The position numbers were made by a program, and so were the translations under genes. Shown here in pieces: positions 40,713-48,864 of a DNA stretch of 64,000 bases (position 1 is the first letter of the stretch; every line of letters begins with the position of its first letter). Origin of the DNA: Amylibacter sp. IMCC11727 (lineage in GTDB: Bacteria; Pseudomonadota; Alphaproteobacteria; Rhodobacterales; Rhodobacteraceae); NCBI RefSeq assembly GCF_029854195.1, contig NZ_CP122960.1, forward strand, positions 874,001 to 938,000. The letters run 5' to 3'. Under the pieces are notes generated by a model. It had not been told where the DNA came from. It did no database searches and saw only the letters and a list, made by a program, of their open reading frames with translations.

Positions 40713-42033
40713 AGCGGCGATCCCACAGGGTGAACTGACCCATCGCCGCGTTTTAAACGTGGCCATTCCCATTGTGATTTCCAACGCCACCACGCCCATT
40801 TTAGGCGCGGTGGATACGGGCGTGGTGGGGCAAATGGGGCTGGCCGCGCCGATTGGGGCCGTTGGCATTGGGGCGGTGATCTTGACCTCTGTCTATTGGA
40901 TTTTCGGCTTTTTGCGGATGGGTACGGCGGGATTGGCGGCGCAAGCGATTGGGGCCAATGATCGCGGCGAAGTGTGCGCGCTGTTGGTGCGCAGCCTGAT
41001 GATCGGTTTTGCCGCAGGATTTCTGATGATTGTTCTGCAAGTACCGATTTTTTGGATGGCCTTTCAACTGGCCCCCGCAAGTGCGGAGGTGGAAAGCCTT
41101 GCCTATGGTTATTTGCAAATTCGGATTTGGAGCGCCCCTGCGGCGATTGCGGTTTATGGGCTGACGGGGTGGTTGGTGGCCCATGAGCGCACGCGCGCGG
41201 TGCTGGTGCTGCAAGTTTGGATGAACGGCGTGAACATTCTGCTGGATCTGTGGTTCGTGCTTGGCCTTGGCTGGGGTGTTGAAGGGGTGGCGGTGGCCAC
41301 GATGATTGCTGAACTGTCGGGCCTGGTGCTGGGGGTTTGGTTGGTGCGTGATGGATTTCGCGGAGATTACTGGAAAAACTGGACGGTGGTGTTTGATCGA
41401 GTGATCCTGAAACGTATGGCGCTGGTGAACAGCGACATTATGATCCGATCCGTGTTGTTGTTGATCTGTTTTGCATCTTTCCTGTTTCTTGGGTCGGCGT
41501 TTGATGACACAACGCTGGCGGCCAATCAGGTTTTGATCCAGTTTTTGTTTATCACTGCAAATGCGATGGATGGCTTTGCCTTTGCTGCAGAGGCACTGAT
41601 TGGACAGGCGCTGGGTGCGAAGGATCGCGGACGATTGCGCCGATCTGTGATGATCACCAGTTTTTGGGGGGCTGTGGTGATCGTGATCCTGTCCATATTC
41701 TTTTTCTTTGCGGGTGGGTGGCTGATTGATGTGATGACCACCGCGCCTGAAGTGCGGGCGTTGGCGCGGGTCTATCTGATATGGATGATCTTGGCGCCGT
41801 TTTTGGGTGGGCCGTCTTGGATGTTGGATGGAATATTCATCGGGGCAACGCGGACCACAGACATGCGCAACATGATGCTGATCAGCTTTGGCGTGTATTG
41901 GCTGGCAATTTGGCTGCTGTTGGAGCCTTTTGGCAATCACGGCCTGTGGGCGGCGTTGATCATTTTCTTTGTGGCACGAGGGGTGACGTTGGCGGTGCGG
42001 TATCCAGCGTTGGAACGTGCGGCGGAGGGGTGA
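40705..42033 (+). CDS. MATE-family efflux transporter (DinF-like)
   Basis: 442 residues with about twelve hydrophobic helices. MATE signatures at the N-terminus (VAIPIVISNATTPILGAVDT) and near 65 (FGFLRMGTAGLAAQAIGAND). The C-half repeats the pattern (FAAEALIGQALGAKDR near 290). Cation-driven exporter, substrate unknown. Third gene of the thioesterase operon. Confidence 0.9.
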   Translation: MDKAAIPQGELTHRRVLNVAIPIVISNATTPILGAVDTGVVGQMGLAAPIGAVGIGAVILTSVYWIFGFLRMGTAGLAAQAIGANDRGEVCALLVRSLMIGFAAGFLMIVLQVPIFWMAFQLAPASAEVESLAYGYLQIRIWSAPAAIAVYGLTGWLVAHERTRAVLVLQVWMNGVNILLDLWFVLGLGWGVEGVAVATMIAELSGLVLGVWLVRDGFRGDYWKNWTVVFDRVILKRMALVNSDIMIRSVLLLICFASFLFLGSAFDDTTLAANQVLIQFLFITANAMDGFAFAAEALIGQALGAKDRGRLRRSVMITSFWGAVVIVILSIFFFFAGGWLIDVMTTAPEVRALARVYLIWMILAPFLGGPSWMLDGIFIGATRTTDMRNMMLISFGVYWLAIWLLLEPFGNHGLWAALIIFFVARGVTLAVRYPALERAAEG

Positions 42034-42034
42034 T

Positions 42035-42799
42035 TTGAGTATTTCAGGAACAAAGAAGCGTGGATTGGCGTTTGTGGAACTGATGGCGGATGAGCCTGAG
42101 GGGTTGGCGGCGTTCTACTGTGATGTGCTTGGCATGTCGGTGCGGGATCAGGGTGCGGGGTTCGTGCGTGTGGGATACGGTGGCGGCGATGCGGATGTGC
42201 TGCTGCGCCAAGGGATTGCGGGGGTGCAGAGCCGCGCGGATCGATATTGGAAAATTGGGATCACGCTGCCGAATGTGGATATGGCCGTAGCGCAATTGAA
42301 GCGGCGTGGGGTAGTGGTTTCTGTGCCGAAGCAGTTTCAAGATATCGGTTACATGGCGCATCTGGCTGATCCCGCGGGATATCAGATCGAGCTGTTACAG
42401 CATGATTTTGAGGCCAATCGGACGGCAGGTGCAGGGGATAGCGATGCGCCGCTCGGTGGGGGTGCGCGGATCGGGCAGATCACGTTGCGCACGAATGATG
42501 TGGAATCATCGCTTGGTGTCTGGCGCGATCAGTTGGGGATGAAGCTGTTGTCGGTGCAGCCTGTGGTGGGGTTTGGATTTACGTTGTATTTTCTGGGGTT
42601 CACAGAGGATGTGCCGCCCGGCCATGGGCTAGAGGATGTGGCCCATCGGGAGTGGTTGTGGAAACGCCCTTATACCACGTTGGAATTGCAACATGTGGCA
42701 GGGCCGCTGTCCGATTCCAGCGGCTATGTGGGTGTTGGGTTATCTGGTGTTGCGCCCGTTTTGGATGACTTTGGGCACCATACTTTAGAGGATATTTAG
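42035..42799 (+). CDS. Two-domain VOC-family protein
   Basis: 254 residues with two VOC modules, starting near FVELMADEPEGLAAFYCDVLG and near IGQITLRTNDVESSLGVWRD. The end of the first module has ADPAGYQIELLQHD. TTG at 42035 is chosen since GGAGGGG lies just upstream at the MATE stop. Extradiol-dioxygenase or glyoxalase-type chemistry is possible, but not all metal ligands are evident. The 3' end overlaps the convergent ArsC-like gene by 15 bp. Confidence 0.75.
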   Translation: MSISGTKKRGLAFVELMADEPEGLAAFYCDVLGMSVRDQGAGFVRVGYGGGDADVLLRQGIAGVQSRADRYWKIGITLPNVDMAVAQLKRRGVVVSVPKQFQDIGYMAHLADPAGYQIELLQHDFEANRTAGAGDSDAPLGGGARIGQITLRTNDVESSLGVWRDQLGMKLLSVQPVVGFGFTLYFLGFTEDVPPGHGLEDVAHREWLWKRPYTTLELQHVAGPLSDSSGYVGVGLSGVAPVLDDFGHHTLEDI

Positions 42800-43126
42800 C
42801 ACATCTTCTGGGGGGCGTCCGATGGCGGCGCGGTCGTTTTTAAACACGATGGGGCGCTCGATCAGGATGGGGTTTTCGGCCATGGCTGTGATGAGGGTTT
42901 CATCGGGGTCGATTTTCGACAGGCCCAGATTCTTGAAGGTTTTTTCACCCGTACGCATGATTTGGATCGCGGGGACGTTGAGCGCCGTTAGGGCCGCGCG
43001 GATTTCATCAATGCTAGGCGGGGTTTCGAGGTATTTTATCACGTTTGGGGTTTCGCCGTTTTCTTCGAGCAGAGCGAGGGTTTGGCGGGATTTTGTGCAG
43101 CGTGGGTTGTGCCAGATCGTTGTCAT
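42785..43126 (-). CDS. ArsC-family arsenate reductase (glutaredoxin-dependent type)
   Basis: 113 residues. Active-site Cys in WHNPRCTKSRQTL near 10, IMRTGEKTFKNLGL near 58, and IERPIVFKNDRAAIGRPPE near 90, all typical of ArsC/YffB-type proteins. It could reduce arsenate via glutaredoxin or belong to the uncharacterised YffB branch; no ars operon is nearby. ATG overlaps the pyrD stop (ATGA). Confidence 0.85.
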   Translation of the reverse strand: MTTIWHNPRCTKSRQTLALLEENGETPNVIKYLETPPSIDEIRAALTALNVPAIQIMRTGEKTFKNLGLSKIDPDETLITAMAENPILIERPIVFKNDRAAIGRPPEDVLNIL

Positions 43127-44181
43127 AACCAAGGGTCCTTATCTGTACCGACCGCATCGGCAACCGATGCAAAGCCATCGCGTTTCAAGAGTGCGTCGAG
43201 CCCGTTTGCAATGTCTGCAGCAAGTGACAGGCCGCTGTACACTAAGGCGGTATAGAGTTGCACGGCCGATGCGCCTGCGCGGATTTTCGCATAGGCCTGA
43301 TCCGCAGAGCCGATGCCGCCGACGCCGATCAAAGGAATGTCACCGTCTGTCAGACTGTGCAATTGCGCAAGGATGCGGGTCGATTTTTCAAACAGAGGCT
43401 GGCCTGCGAGACCGCCCATTTCGTCGCGATCCGCGCTGATCAGACCATCACGTGACAGGGTTGTATTGGTGGCGATGATGGCATCGAGATGAGAGGTTTT
43501 TGCGACCTCGGCGATGTCGTTGAGTTCTTCGCTGTTCAGATCGGGGGCGATTTTCAGAAAAATCGGGATGCGGTTTGGCAGGGTTTCGCGCACCTCCATC
43601 ACCCCAGCGAGGAGAGCGGAAAGCGCTGCTTTGCCTTGAAGATCACGCAGGCGTTCGGTGTTGGGGGAAGACACATTAACGGTGGCGAAATCCACATGTG
43701 CGCCGCAGGTTTTTAGGACAGAGGCGAAATCCGCAGCGCGGTCGGTGGCAGTTTTGTTGGCCCCGAGGTTGAGGCCAATGATGCCAGTGTTAGGGCGTAC
43801 GGCGAGGCGGGCGGCGATGGCCTTCGCGCCTTCGTTGTTAAAGCCAAAGCGGTTGATCGAGGCCTGGTCTTCGCGCAGGCGGAACAGGCGGGGTTTGTCG
43901 TTGCCAGGCTGCGGCAGCGGCGTTGCTGCACCTGCTTCGATGAAACCAAACCCCGTTTGCAACAAGGGTTTAAGCGCGGTGGCGTTTTTATCAAATCCAG
44001 CGGCGAGGCCGACGGGATTGGGGAGGTCGAGCCCTGCAAGGGTGGTGCGCAGGCGGGGCGATGTGACGGGGCCAGGTTTGGGAGTGAGACCTGCCTGCAA
44101 GGCCTTGATCGCCAGTGTGTGACCGAGTTCGGGGTCGAGGCGATACATGGCGGCCAGTGCGAGTTTCTCTGTAAGCTTCAT
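43123..44181 (-). CDS. pyrD: Dihydroorotate dehydrogenase (quinone), class 2
   Basis: 352 residues. It oxidises dihydroorotate to orotate with FMN and membrane quinone. An N-terminal amphipathic helix region (class 2 hallmark) precedes NPVGLAAGFDKNA near 55; NVSSPNTERLRDLQG near 175 carries the catalytic Ser; ATNTTLSR near 245 and LIGVGGIGSADQAYAKIRAG near 295 bind FMN phosphate. Operon order is DUF952, pyrD, arsC, all overlapping by 4 bp. Confidence 0.95.
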   Translation of the reverse strand: MKLTEKLALAAMYRLDPELGHTLAIKALQAGLTPKPGPVTSPRLRTTLAGLDLPNPVGLAAGFDKNATALKPLLQTGFGFIEAGAATPLPQPGNDKPRLFRLREDQASINRFGFNNEGAKAIAARLAVRPNTGIIGLNLGANKTATDRAADFASVLKTCGAHVDFATVNVSSPNTERLRDLQGKAALSALLAGVMEVRETLPNRIPIFLKIAPDLNSEELNDIAEVAKTSHLDAIIATNTTLSRDGLISADRDEMGGLAGQPLFEKSTRILAQLHSLTDGDIPLIGVGGIGSADQAYAKIRAGASAVQLYTALVYSGLSLAADIANGLDALLKRDGFASVADAVGTDKDPWL

Positions 44182-44510
44182 GACATTTCGGGGAATTGGT
44201 GAATGCCGTCGATTAGGGGCAGCTCCTCAGCCCAGACAACATGATCCATCTTGAACGTTTCATAGAGGTGCGGGAATTTTGCGCCCCCGCGAGAGATTTC
44301 CCATTTCAGGGTATTCATTCGATCCGTTTCGGCAGCGATCAGCCAAAGCCCGTCTGCGCCCGCGAAGTGTTTGGCGGCGGTTTCAACGGCCTGTTCAGCG
44401 GTGGAAAAATGCACATAGCCATCGGCAAGGTCGATGGGTGCGCCTGTGGTTTCGCCTTTGGCCTGCATGTCAGTCCATTCGTCGGATCGGAAGATTTTGT
44501 ATATCAGCAT
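44178..44510 (-). CDS. DUF952-family protein
   Basis: 110 residues. The family pattern is clear: IYKIFRSDEW at the start, LADGYVHFSTAEQAVETAAKHF near 30, and FPHLYETFKMDHVVW near 80. Function unknown, often found in operons with pyrD in alphaproteobacteria. It overlaps pyrD by 4 bp. No strong ribosome site before the ATG, and 96 bp separate it from a divergent MATE gene. Confidence 0.85.
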   Translation of the reverse strand: MLIYKIFRSDEWTDMQAKGETTGAPIDLADGYVHFSTAEQAVETAAKHFAGADGLWLIAAETDRMNTLKWEISRGGAKFPHLYETFKMDHVVWAEELPLIDGIHQFPEMS

Positions 44511-44606
44511 AGGCGGGTGATGCCTGTCTGCGCGACGTGCGTCAAGTCGCTTTCAGGCGTGACAGTTGGGATGGGACGTGCCACGGATGGGTTAAAGGAG
44601 AACACA

Positions 44607-45968
44607 ATGTCAAAAGGCCAAGACCTTACGGTTGGACCCATTGCGGGGCATTTTCGCACTTTGGCCATTCCCATGGCCATCGGAATGGTGTTCACCACCC
44701 TTTATAATGTGGTGGACACATTTTACGCGGGGATGATTTCGACCGAGGCACAGGCGGGTCTGGCGGTGTCGTTTCAAGTATTCTTCGTCATGGTGGCTTT
44801 TGGCTTTGGCCTGAATTCGGCGCTGAGTGCGTTGGTGGGCAAGGCGCTGGGTGAAAAGCGGGGCGGGCAGGCGAAACGCATTGCATGTCAGGGCATTAGC
44901 TATGCGGTGATTGCATCGGTGGTGTTGGCGATAGTGGGTTATGTGGTGGGGCCAGCGTTGTTGGCGATTATTTCTGCGCCTGGGGCGTACCGTGACGCGG
45001 GTGAGGCGTATTTCAATGTGCTGTTGTTTGCTGTTCCAGGGTTTTTGGTCGCCTTTGGGGCAAATGGGATTTTAGGCGCAGAAGGGGACATGAAATCCAT
45101 GCAGCGGGCGCAGATTGTAGCGTTCTTTGTGAACCTTGTGCTGAACCCATTGCTGATTTTCGGAATCCCGAACGTTTGGGGGGGTATGGGGTTTAACGGC
45201 ATCGCCGCAAGTACGGTGATCAGCCAAACAGGGGTTATGGTTTACATCCTGATGCAGGTGATGAAATCGGATATTATGGCCGATGCGCAAGAGATGGTAT
45301 TTCGGCCCCGCGCCAAGTGGATTTGGGAGATTACCCAGCAGGCCATTCCAACCGCGTTTACCATGATGGTGATGATGGTTGCGGGCTTTGTGGTGCAGTA
45401 TTTCCTGAAAGGGTTCGGGGGGTCTGCCGTGGCGGCCTACGGTATTGGATTGCGGGTGGAGCAGCTGATCTTGTTGCCTGGATTTGGGCTAACTGGGGCA
45501 TTGTTGCCGATTGTGGCTCAGAACTATGGTGCGCAGAATTTTGATCGGGTGCGCGAGGCCGTGGCGTTTTGCTGCAAAGCTGGCGTGGCGCTGATGTTTG
45601 TGGGGTCACTGGTGTTGTGGGTGGCCGCGCCGTATCTGATGGCGATCTTTTCGTCTGACCCAGAGGTTATTCGCATCGGCGCGCAATACCTGCGGGTGGA
45701 TGGGTTTATCCTGCCCGTTTACATCGTGTTGTTCGCGATGAATTCGTTTTTACAGGCATTGCAAAAACCGATCTGGACTTTGTGGATTGGGATTTTCCGC
45801 CAAGGTATCGGGGTGTTGGTGTTTATCTGGTTGTTTGTGCGTGTGTTTGACATGGGCACGTTGGGGGTTTGGCTCGGCATTGCGCTGGCGGTGACATTGG
45901 GGTTGGTGATGTCGGTGATCGTGAGCGCGTGGGTGGCGCGGGACAAGATCGGTGGGATACGCAGCTAA
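44607..45968 (+). CDS. MATE-family efflux transporter (NorM/VmrA-like)
   Basis: 453 residues, about twelve hydrophobic helices. MATE features: FRTLAIPMAIGMVFTTLYNV, VDTFYAGMIS near residue 32, and NYGAQNFDRVREAV near 305. ATG at 44607 follows AAAGGAG; an in-frame extension further upstream is antisense to DUF952 coding and is rejected. The 3' end overlaps the convergent GNAT gene by 4 bp. Substrate unknown. Confidence 0.9.
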   Translation: MSKGQDLTVGPIAGHFRTLAIPMAIGMVFTTLYNVVDTFYAGMISTEAQAGLAVSFQVFFVMVAFGFGLNSALSALVGKALGEKRGGQAKRIACQGISYAVIASVVLAIVGYVVGPALLAIISAPGAYRDAGEAYFNVLLFAVPGFLVAFGANGILGAEGDMKSMQRAQIVAFFVNLVLNPLLIFGIPNVWGGMGFNGIAASTVISQTGVMVYILMQVMKSDIMADAQEMVFRPRAKWIWEITQQAIPTAFTMMVMMVAGFVVQYFLKGFGGSAVAAYGIGLRVEQLILLPGFGLTGALLPIVAQNYGAQNFDRVREAVAFCCKAGVALMFVGSLVLWVAAPYLMAIFSSDPEVIRIGAQYLRVDGFILPVYIVLFAMNSFLQALQKPIWTLWIGIFRQGIGVLVFIWLFVRVFDMGTLGVWLGIALAVTLGLVMSVIVSAWVARDKIGGIRS

Positions 45969-46468
45969 GCGGGTTTTGGTTCAAGACCACGAGAAAAGAT
46001 CAATTTACCTGATGCGGTGTTGCCATCAAAACCGAGCCATTGAACGTATTTTGTGGGCAGGTCGTGATAGGTTAGGTCGCCATTGCTGACAAAACCAAAA
46101 CGGGCGTAATAGTTTGGATCACCGATTAGAACGCAACCTTTGGCGTTTTGGGATTTCAACCAATCGAGTCCTTGGTTGATAAGGGCGCTGCCAATGCCGC
46201 TTTTCTGGTGGGTTGTTGCAACAGAAATCGGGCCGAGGCCAAACCAACCATCCGATATGCCGTTTAACGTAACGGGAGAGAACGCCACATGGCCGACGAT
46301 TTCATCGTCAATTTCAGCCACCAAGGAGAGTGTTAGATCCCCGTCATCACGCAGGGCATTGATGCAATCCTGTTCGGTTCCATCGCTGTAGGCCATAGGT
46401 GCAAAGGCCGCTTTGGTCAGTTGATAGATTGCTTCAATGTCGCTGGGACGTTCTGTGCGTAGGATCAT
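45965..46468 (-). CDS. GNAT-family N-acetyltransferase (YhbS-like)
   Basis: 167 residues. N-terminal ILRTERPSDIEAIYQLTKAAF; acetyl-CoA binding loop VATTHQKSGIGSALINQGLDW near 88; GDPNYYARFGF near 125, as in YhbS-type acetyltransferases. Substrate unknown. Its ATG overlaps the stop of a 60-residue upstream frame (TGATG), hinting at translational coupling. Confidence 0.87.
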   Translation of the reverse strand: MILRTERPSDIEAIYQLTKAAFAPMAYSDGTEQDCINALRDDGDLTLSLVAEIDDEIVGHVAFSPVTLNGISDGWFGLGPISVATTHQKSGIGSALINQGLDWLKSQNAKGCVLIGDPNYYARFGFVSNGDLTYHDLPTKYVQWLGFDGNTASGKLIFSRGLEPKPA

Positions 46469-46650
46469 CAGCCGTAGCGGGCTTGGAGCCCAGAAATCAG
46501 AAACTGCATTCGAGGTGCAGGTTCAGTCGATTTCGCCACATATTGTGGGATTTCAGCCTTTGATTGGAGTGTTTGTGAGGTGCGCAATGTCTGTGCGTCG
46601 GGTGCATTCGGACATTCGCGCTGCTCGCGTGGGTCGTATTGAGATGCCAT
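46468..46650 (-). CDS. Possible small protein (60 residues) coupled to the GNAT gene
   Basis: A polar peptide with GAGG 8 nt before the ATG, ending in TGA that shares a base with the acetyltransferase ATG. No family recognised. It could encode a real small partner or a leader peptide; alternatively this is a non-coding 320-bp spacer between GNAT and the dehalogenase-like gene. I see nothing else in that spacer. Confidence 0.4.
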   Translation of the reverse strand: MASQYDPREQRECPNAPDAQTLRTSQTLQSKAEIPQYVAKSTEPAPRMQFLISGLQARYG

Positions 46651-46788
46651 TGTGTTGCCTCGTGACTGCTGCGCCTATTTTGACGCTTGATCAGATCAGG
46701 CTGGACCCTGATTCGGGCAGAATTTGGGCACTACTGTGGGAATCAAGCCACGTGTGTGTTGTATTTTAGTCGATTGCTGAGAGCCCAA

Positions 46789-47814
46789 TCAGAGTTGATC
46801 GGCAACGCGCTGGATCGCAGCGGCAACGTCTTTTGGTGCTTCTTCTTGCAGGAAATGACCTTGGTCGAGTTTGGTTACTTCCGCATTCGGGAAGAGGGGG
46901 GTCATATCTGAAAGGCGTTTGCCCAAAATCGGATCGGCCAATCCCCAAACGATTTCGGTCGGGTGGTTCCAATCTGCGAGATAAGCCTCGATTGCAACGA
47001 AATGGTGGGCATTTGGGTGGTCTGGTCCTGTCACTGCCATGCGTGTCAGTGCCAGTGGGCCCTTGGCATTGCCACTATCCTGCACAGGTTTTGCATAAAG
47101 CGCGATCACATCAGCGGGCATGGAGGCAGGGTCTTTTTGCAGGCCAGCCAATTGGTTGAAGATAGACACGACGCCTTCGAGGAAAAGCTCGCCCACGATG
47201 GGAGTGTTGACGATTTTGAGCGGCAAAGCAATTTCGCGGTCTACCTTTGGGGCATCAAGCACAGTATTTAGAATAACCGCGCCGCTTGCCATTTCAGGGG
47301 AACGAGCGAGAGCGCCCATGCCAATGGGGCCGCCCCAATCTTGGCCTACGAAGATCACGTCTTTTAGGGCAAGTTTCGTAAGCGCAGTATTCGTCCAAGC
47401 GATTTGATTTTCGAGGGTGATCTGACTGGCGGGGACTTTGGACGAAAATCCAAGACCAATGAGCGTGGGCATGATCACGCGAAATTGGTCGCGGGGCAGT
47501 GCGTCGGCGACTTTGCGGTTCAAGAAGCCAGAGGTGGGAACACCGTGCTGCATGTAAACGGGCTGACCGGTGCCGACCTCGAGGATGTGCATTTTGATGC
47601 CTGGGGCGACCTCGATGAAATAGCTTTTGTAATCGTCGTCCACAAACGCAGCAGCGTAGTCGGGCAGGGGGAAGGCCTCGAATGTGCTTGCATCAATGGT
47701 GACAGTTCCCGTGCCCACAGGTGTTTTAAGCGATCCGTCACGGGTTAAGACAAAACTGGATATGACACCTACGACGAGGATAACGGCGAGAGTGCTGAGT
47801 AAGATCATTTTCAT
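46789..47814 (-). CDS. Alpha/beta-hydrolase, haloalkane dehalogenase-like
   Basis: 341 residues with an N-terminal hydrophobic signal or anchor (MILLSTLAVILVVGVISSFVL). HGVPTSG near 92 (oxyanion), nucleophile Asp in FVGQDWGGPIG near 155, and catalytic His in DQGHFLQEE near 320. The Asp nucleophile elbow xDWGG matches haloalkane dehalogenases and epoxide hydrolases. The exported location is unusual for dehalogenases. Divergent from a LysR gene with an extended palindrome between them. Confidence 0.82.
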   Translation of the reverse strand: MKMILLSTLAVILVVGVISSFVLTRDGSLKTPVGTGTVTIDASTFEAFPLPDYAAAFVDDDYKSYFIEVAPGIKMHILEVGTGQPVYMQHGVPTSGFLNRKVADALPRDQFRVIMPTLIGLGFSSKVPASQITLENQIAWTNTALTKLALKDVIFVGQDWGGPIGMGALARSPEMASGAVILNTVLDAPKVDREIALPLKIVNTPIVGELFLEGVVSIFNQLAGLQKDPASMPADVIALYAKPVQDSGNAKGPLALTRMAVTGPDHPNAHHFVAIEAYLADWNHPTEIVWGLADPILGKRLSDMTPLFPNAEVTKLDQGHFLQEEAPKDVAAAIQRVADQL

Positions 47815-47907
47815 AAGGTCTGTTCCAAAATTGAGGGCGCGGTTGGGCCATGATTTGCACGTAGGGTAAGATGTTCAAAAAATGTTGTGTAGATGAGAAT
47901 TTTTGAA

Positions 47908-47936
47908 CATAGTGGTTCAAATATGAACCAACTATG
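47908..47936. promoter_or_regulatory. Extended inverted repeat, probable LysR operator
   Basis: CATAGT-GGTTCA-AATA-TGAACC-A-ACTATG: the arms match perfectly apart from one inserted A. Centre at about 47922, 25 bp before the LysR start and ~110 bp upstream of the hydrolase. It fits the T-N11-A dyads bound by LysR proteins in divergent promoters. Confidence 0.65.
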
Positions 47937-47946
47937 ACTGCGAACA

Positions 47947-48861
47947 ATGCCAACTGAAGCGCATACATTTAACTGGGATGACCTGAAGTATTTTTTGGCA
48001 GTGGCGCGTGCTGGTACATTGCGCGGCGGGTCCGAGGCGTTGGGGATCAATCACACGACTGTCACGCGGCGTTTGTCGATGATGGAGGATCGTGCGGGTG
48101 CGAGGCTGTTCGACCGATCAAAACGCGGGCTGGTGCTGACGCAGTTGGGGGATGATTTTATGCCCTATGCAGAACGGGTTGAGGAAGAAATGAACGCAGC
48201 GGCCCGCGTGATTGCGGGGAGCGATACGGAACCCAAAGGTACGGTGCATGTGACGGTGCCCCATGCGTTGTCCATGACGTCTATCGTGGATGATTTCAGC
48301 AAGTTTTCAGACCTTTATCCCGCAATCGAATTGAACGTACGTTTTACCAATGACATTGCAGATTTGGCGAAGCGGGAAGCTGATGTCAGTTTCCGCGCGG
48401 CGTTTCATGTGGACGATGATGTTGTTGGGCGCAAGTTGGTGGCCTGTTCGCAAGCGGCCTATTGCACGCCTGAATACGCAAAGCGGGTTAAGGACAATGG
48501 CGGTGAGGGGCTGCATTTTATTGGCTGGTTTGAGCCAGAAGGGGATATCACCGCGCCATGGGTGAAGGCGACCCATTATCCAAAGGCACAGTTGCGGCAT
48601 CGCATTTCAGAGGCGGTTCCACATGTAACCTTGGCCGCGGCGGGGATGGGTATGGCGTATTTGGTTTGCGCCATGGGGGATCGACACCCCGGTCTGGTGC
48701 GTGCCCCGTTTCAAACGCCAGTGCCAACGCGCAGCCTGTGGTTGTTGCTTCATCGGGATTTACGCAAAAACGCGCGGGTGCGGGTGTTTGTGGATTTCAT
48801 CGCGGCGGAAATTCAATCCCGCCGTGATGAGTTTTGGGTTGAAGGCACGGCCCCGTTGTAG
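47947..48861 (+). CDS. LysR-family transcriptional regulator
   Basis: 304 residues. N-terminal winged HTH (FNWDDLKYFLAVARAGTLRG, then INHTTVTRRLSMMEDRAG) and a periplasmic-binding-like effector domain from about 95. It probably regulates the divergent dehalogenase-like gene and itself through the palindrome at 47908-47936; the effector is unknown. It ends 3 bp from the convergent thrS stop. Confidence 0.9.
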   Translation: MPTEAHTFNWDDLKYFLAVARAGTLRGGSEALGINHTTVTRRLSMMEDRAGARLFDRSKRGLVLTQLGDDFMPYAERVEEEMNAAARVIAGSDTEPKGTVHVTVPHALSMTSIVDDFSKFSDLYPAIELNVRFTNDIADLAKREADVSFRAAFHVDDDVVGRKLVACSQAAYCTPEYAKRVKDNGGEGLHFIGWFEPEGDITAPWVKATHYPKAQLRHRISEAVPHVTLAAAGMGMAYLVCAMGDRHPGLVRAPFQTPVPTRSLWLLLHRDLRKNARVRVFVDFIAAEIQSRRDEFWVEGTAPL

Positions 48862-48864
48862 GCG

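Noticed and set aside
40801..41940. 379-codon open frame antisense to the MATE gene
   Set aside because: His/Arg/Gln-rich shadow of a membrane protein, with no family resemblance.
46437..46769. 110-codon plus-strand frame between GNAT and hydrolase genes
   Set aside because: Overlaps the GNAT start antisense, has no ribosome site and no recognisable features.
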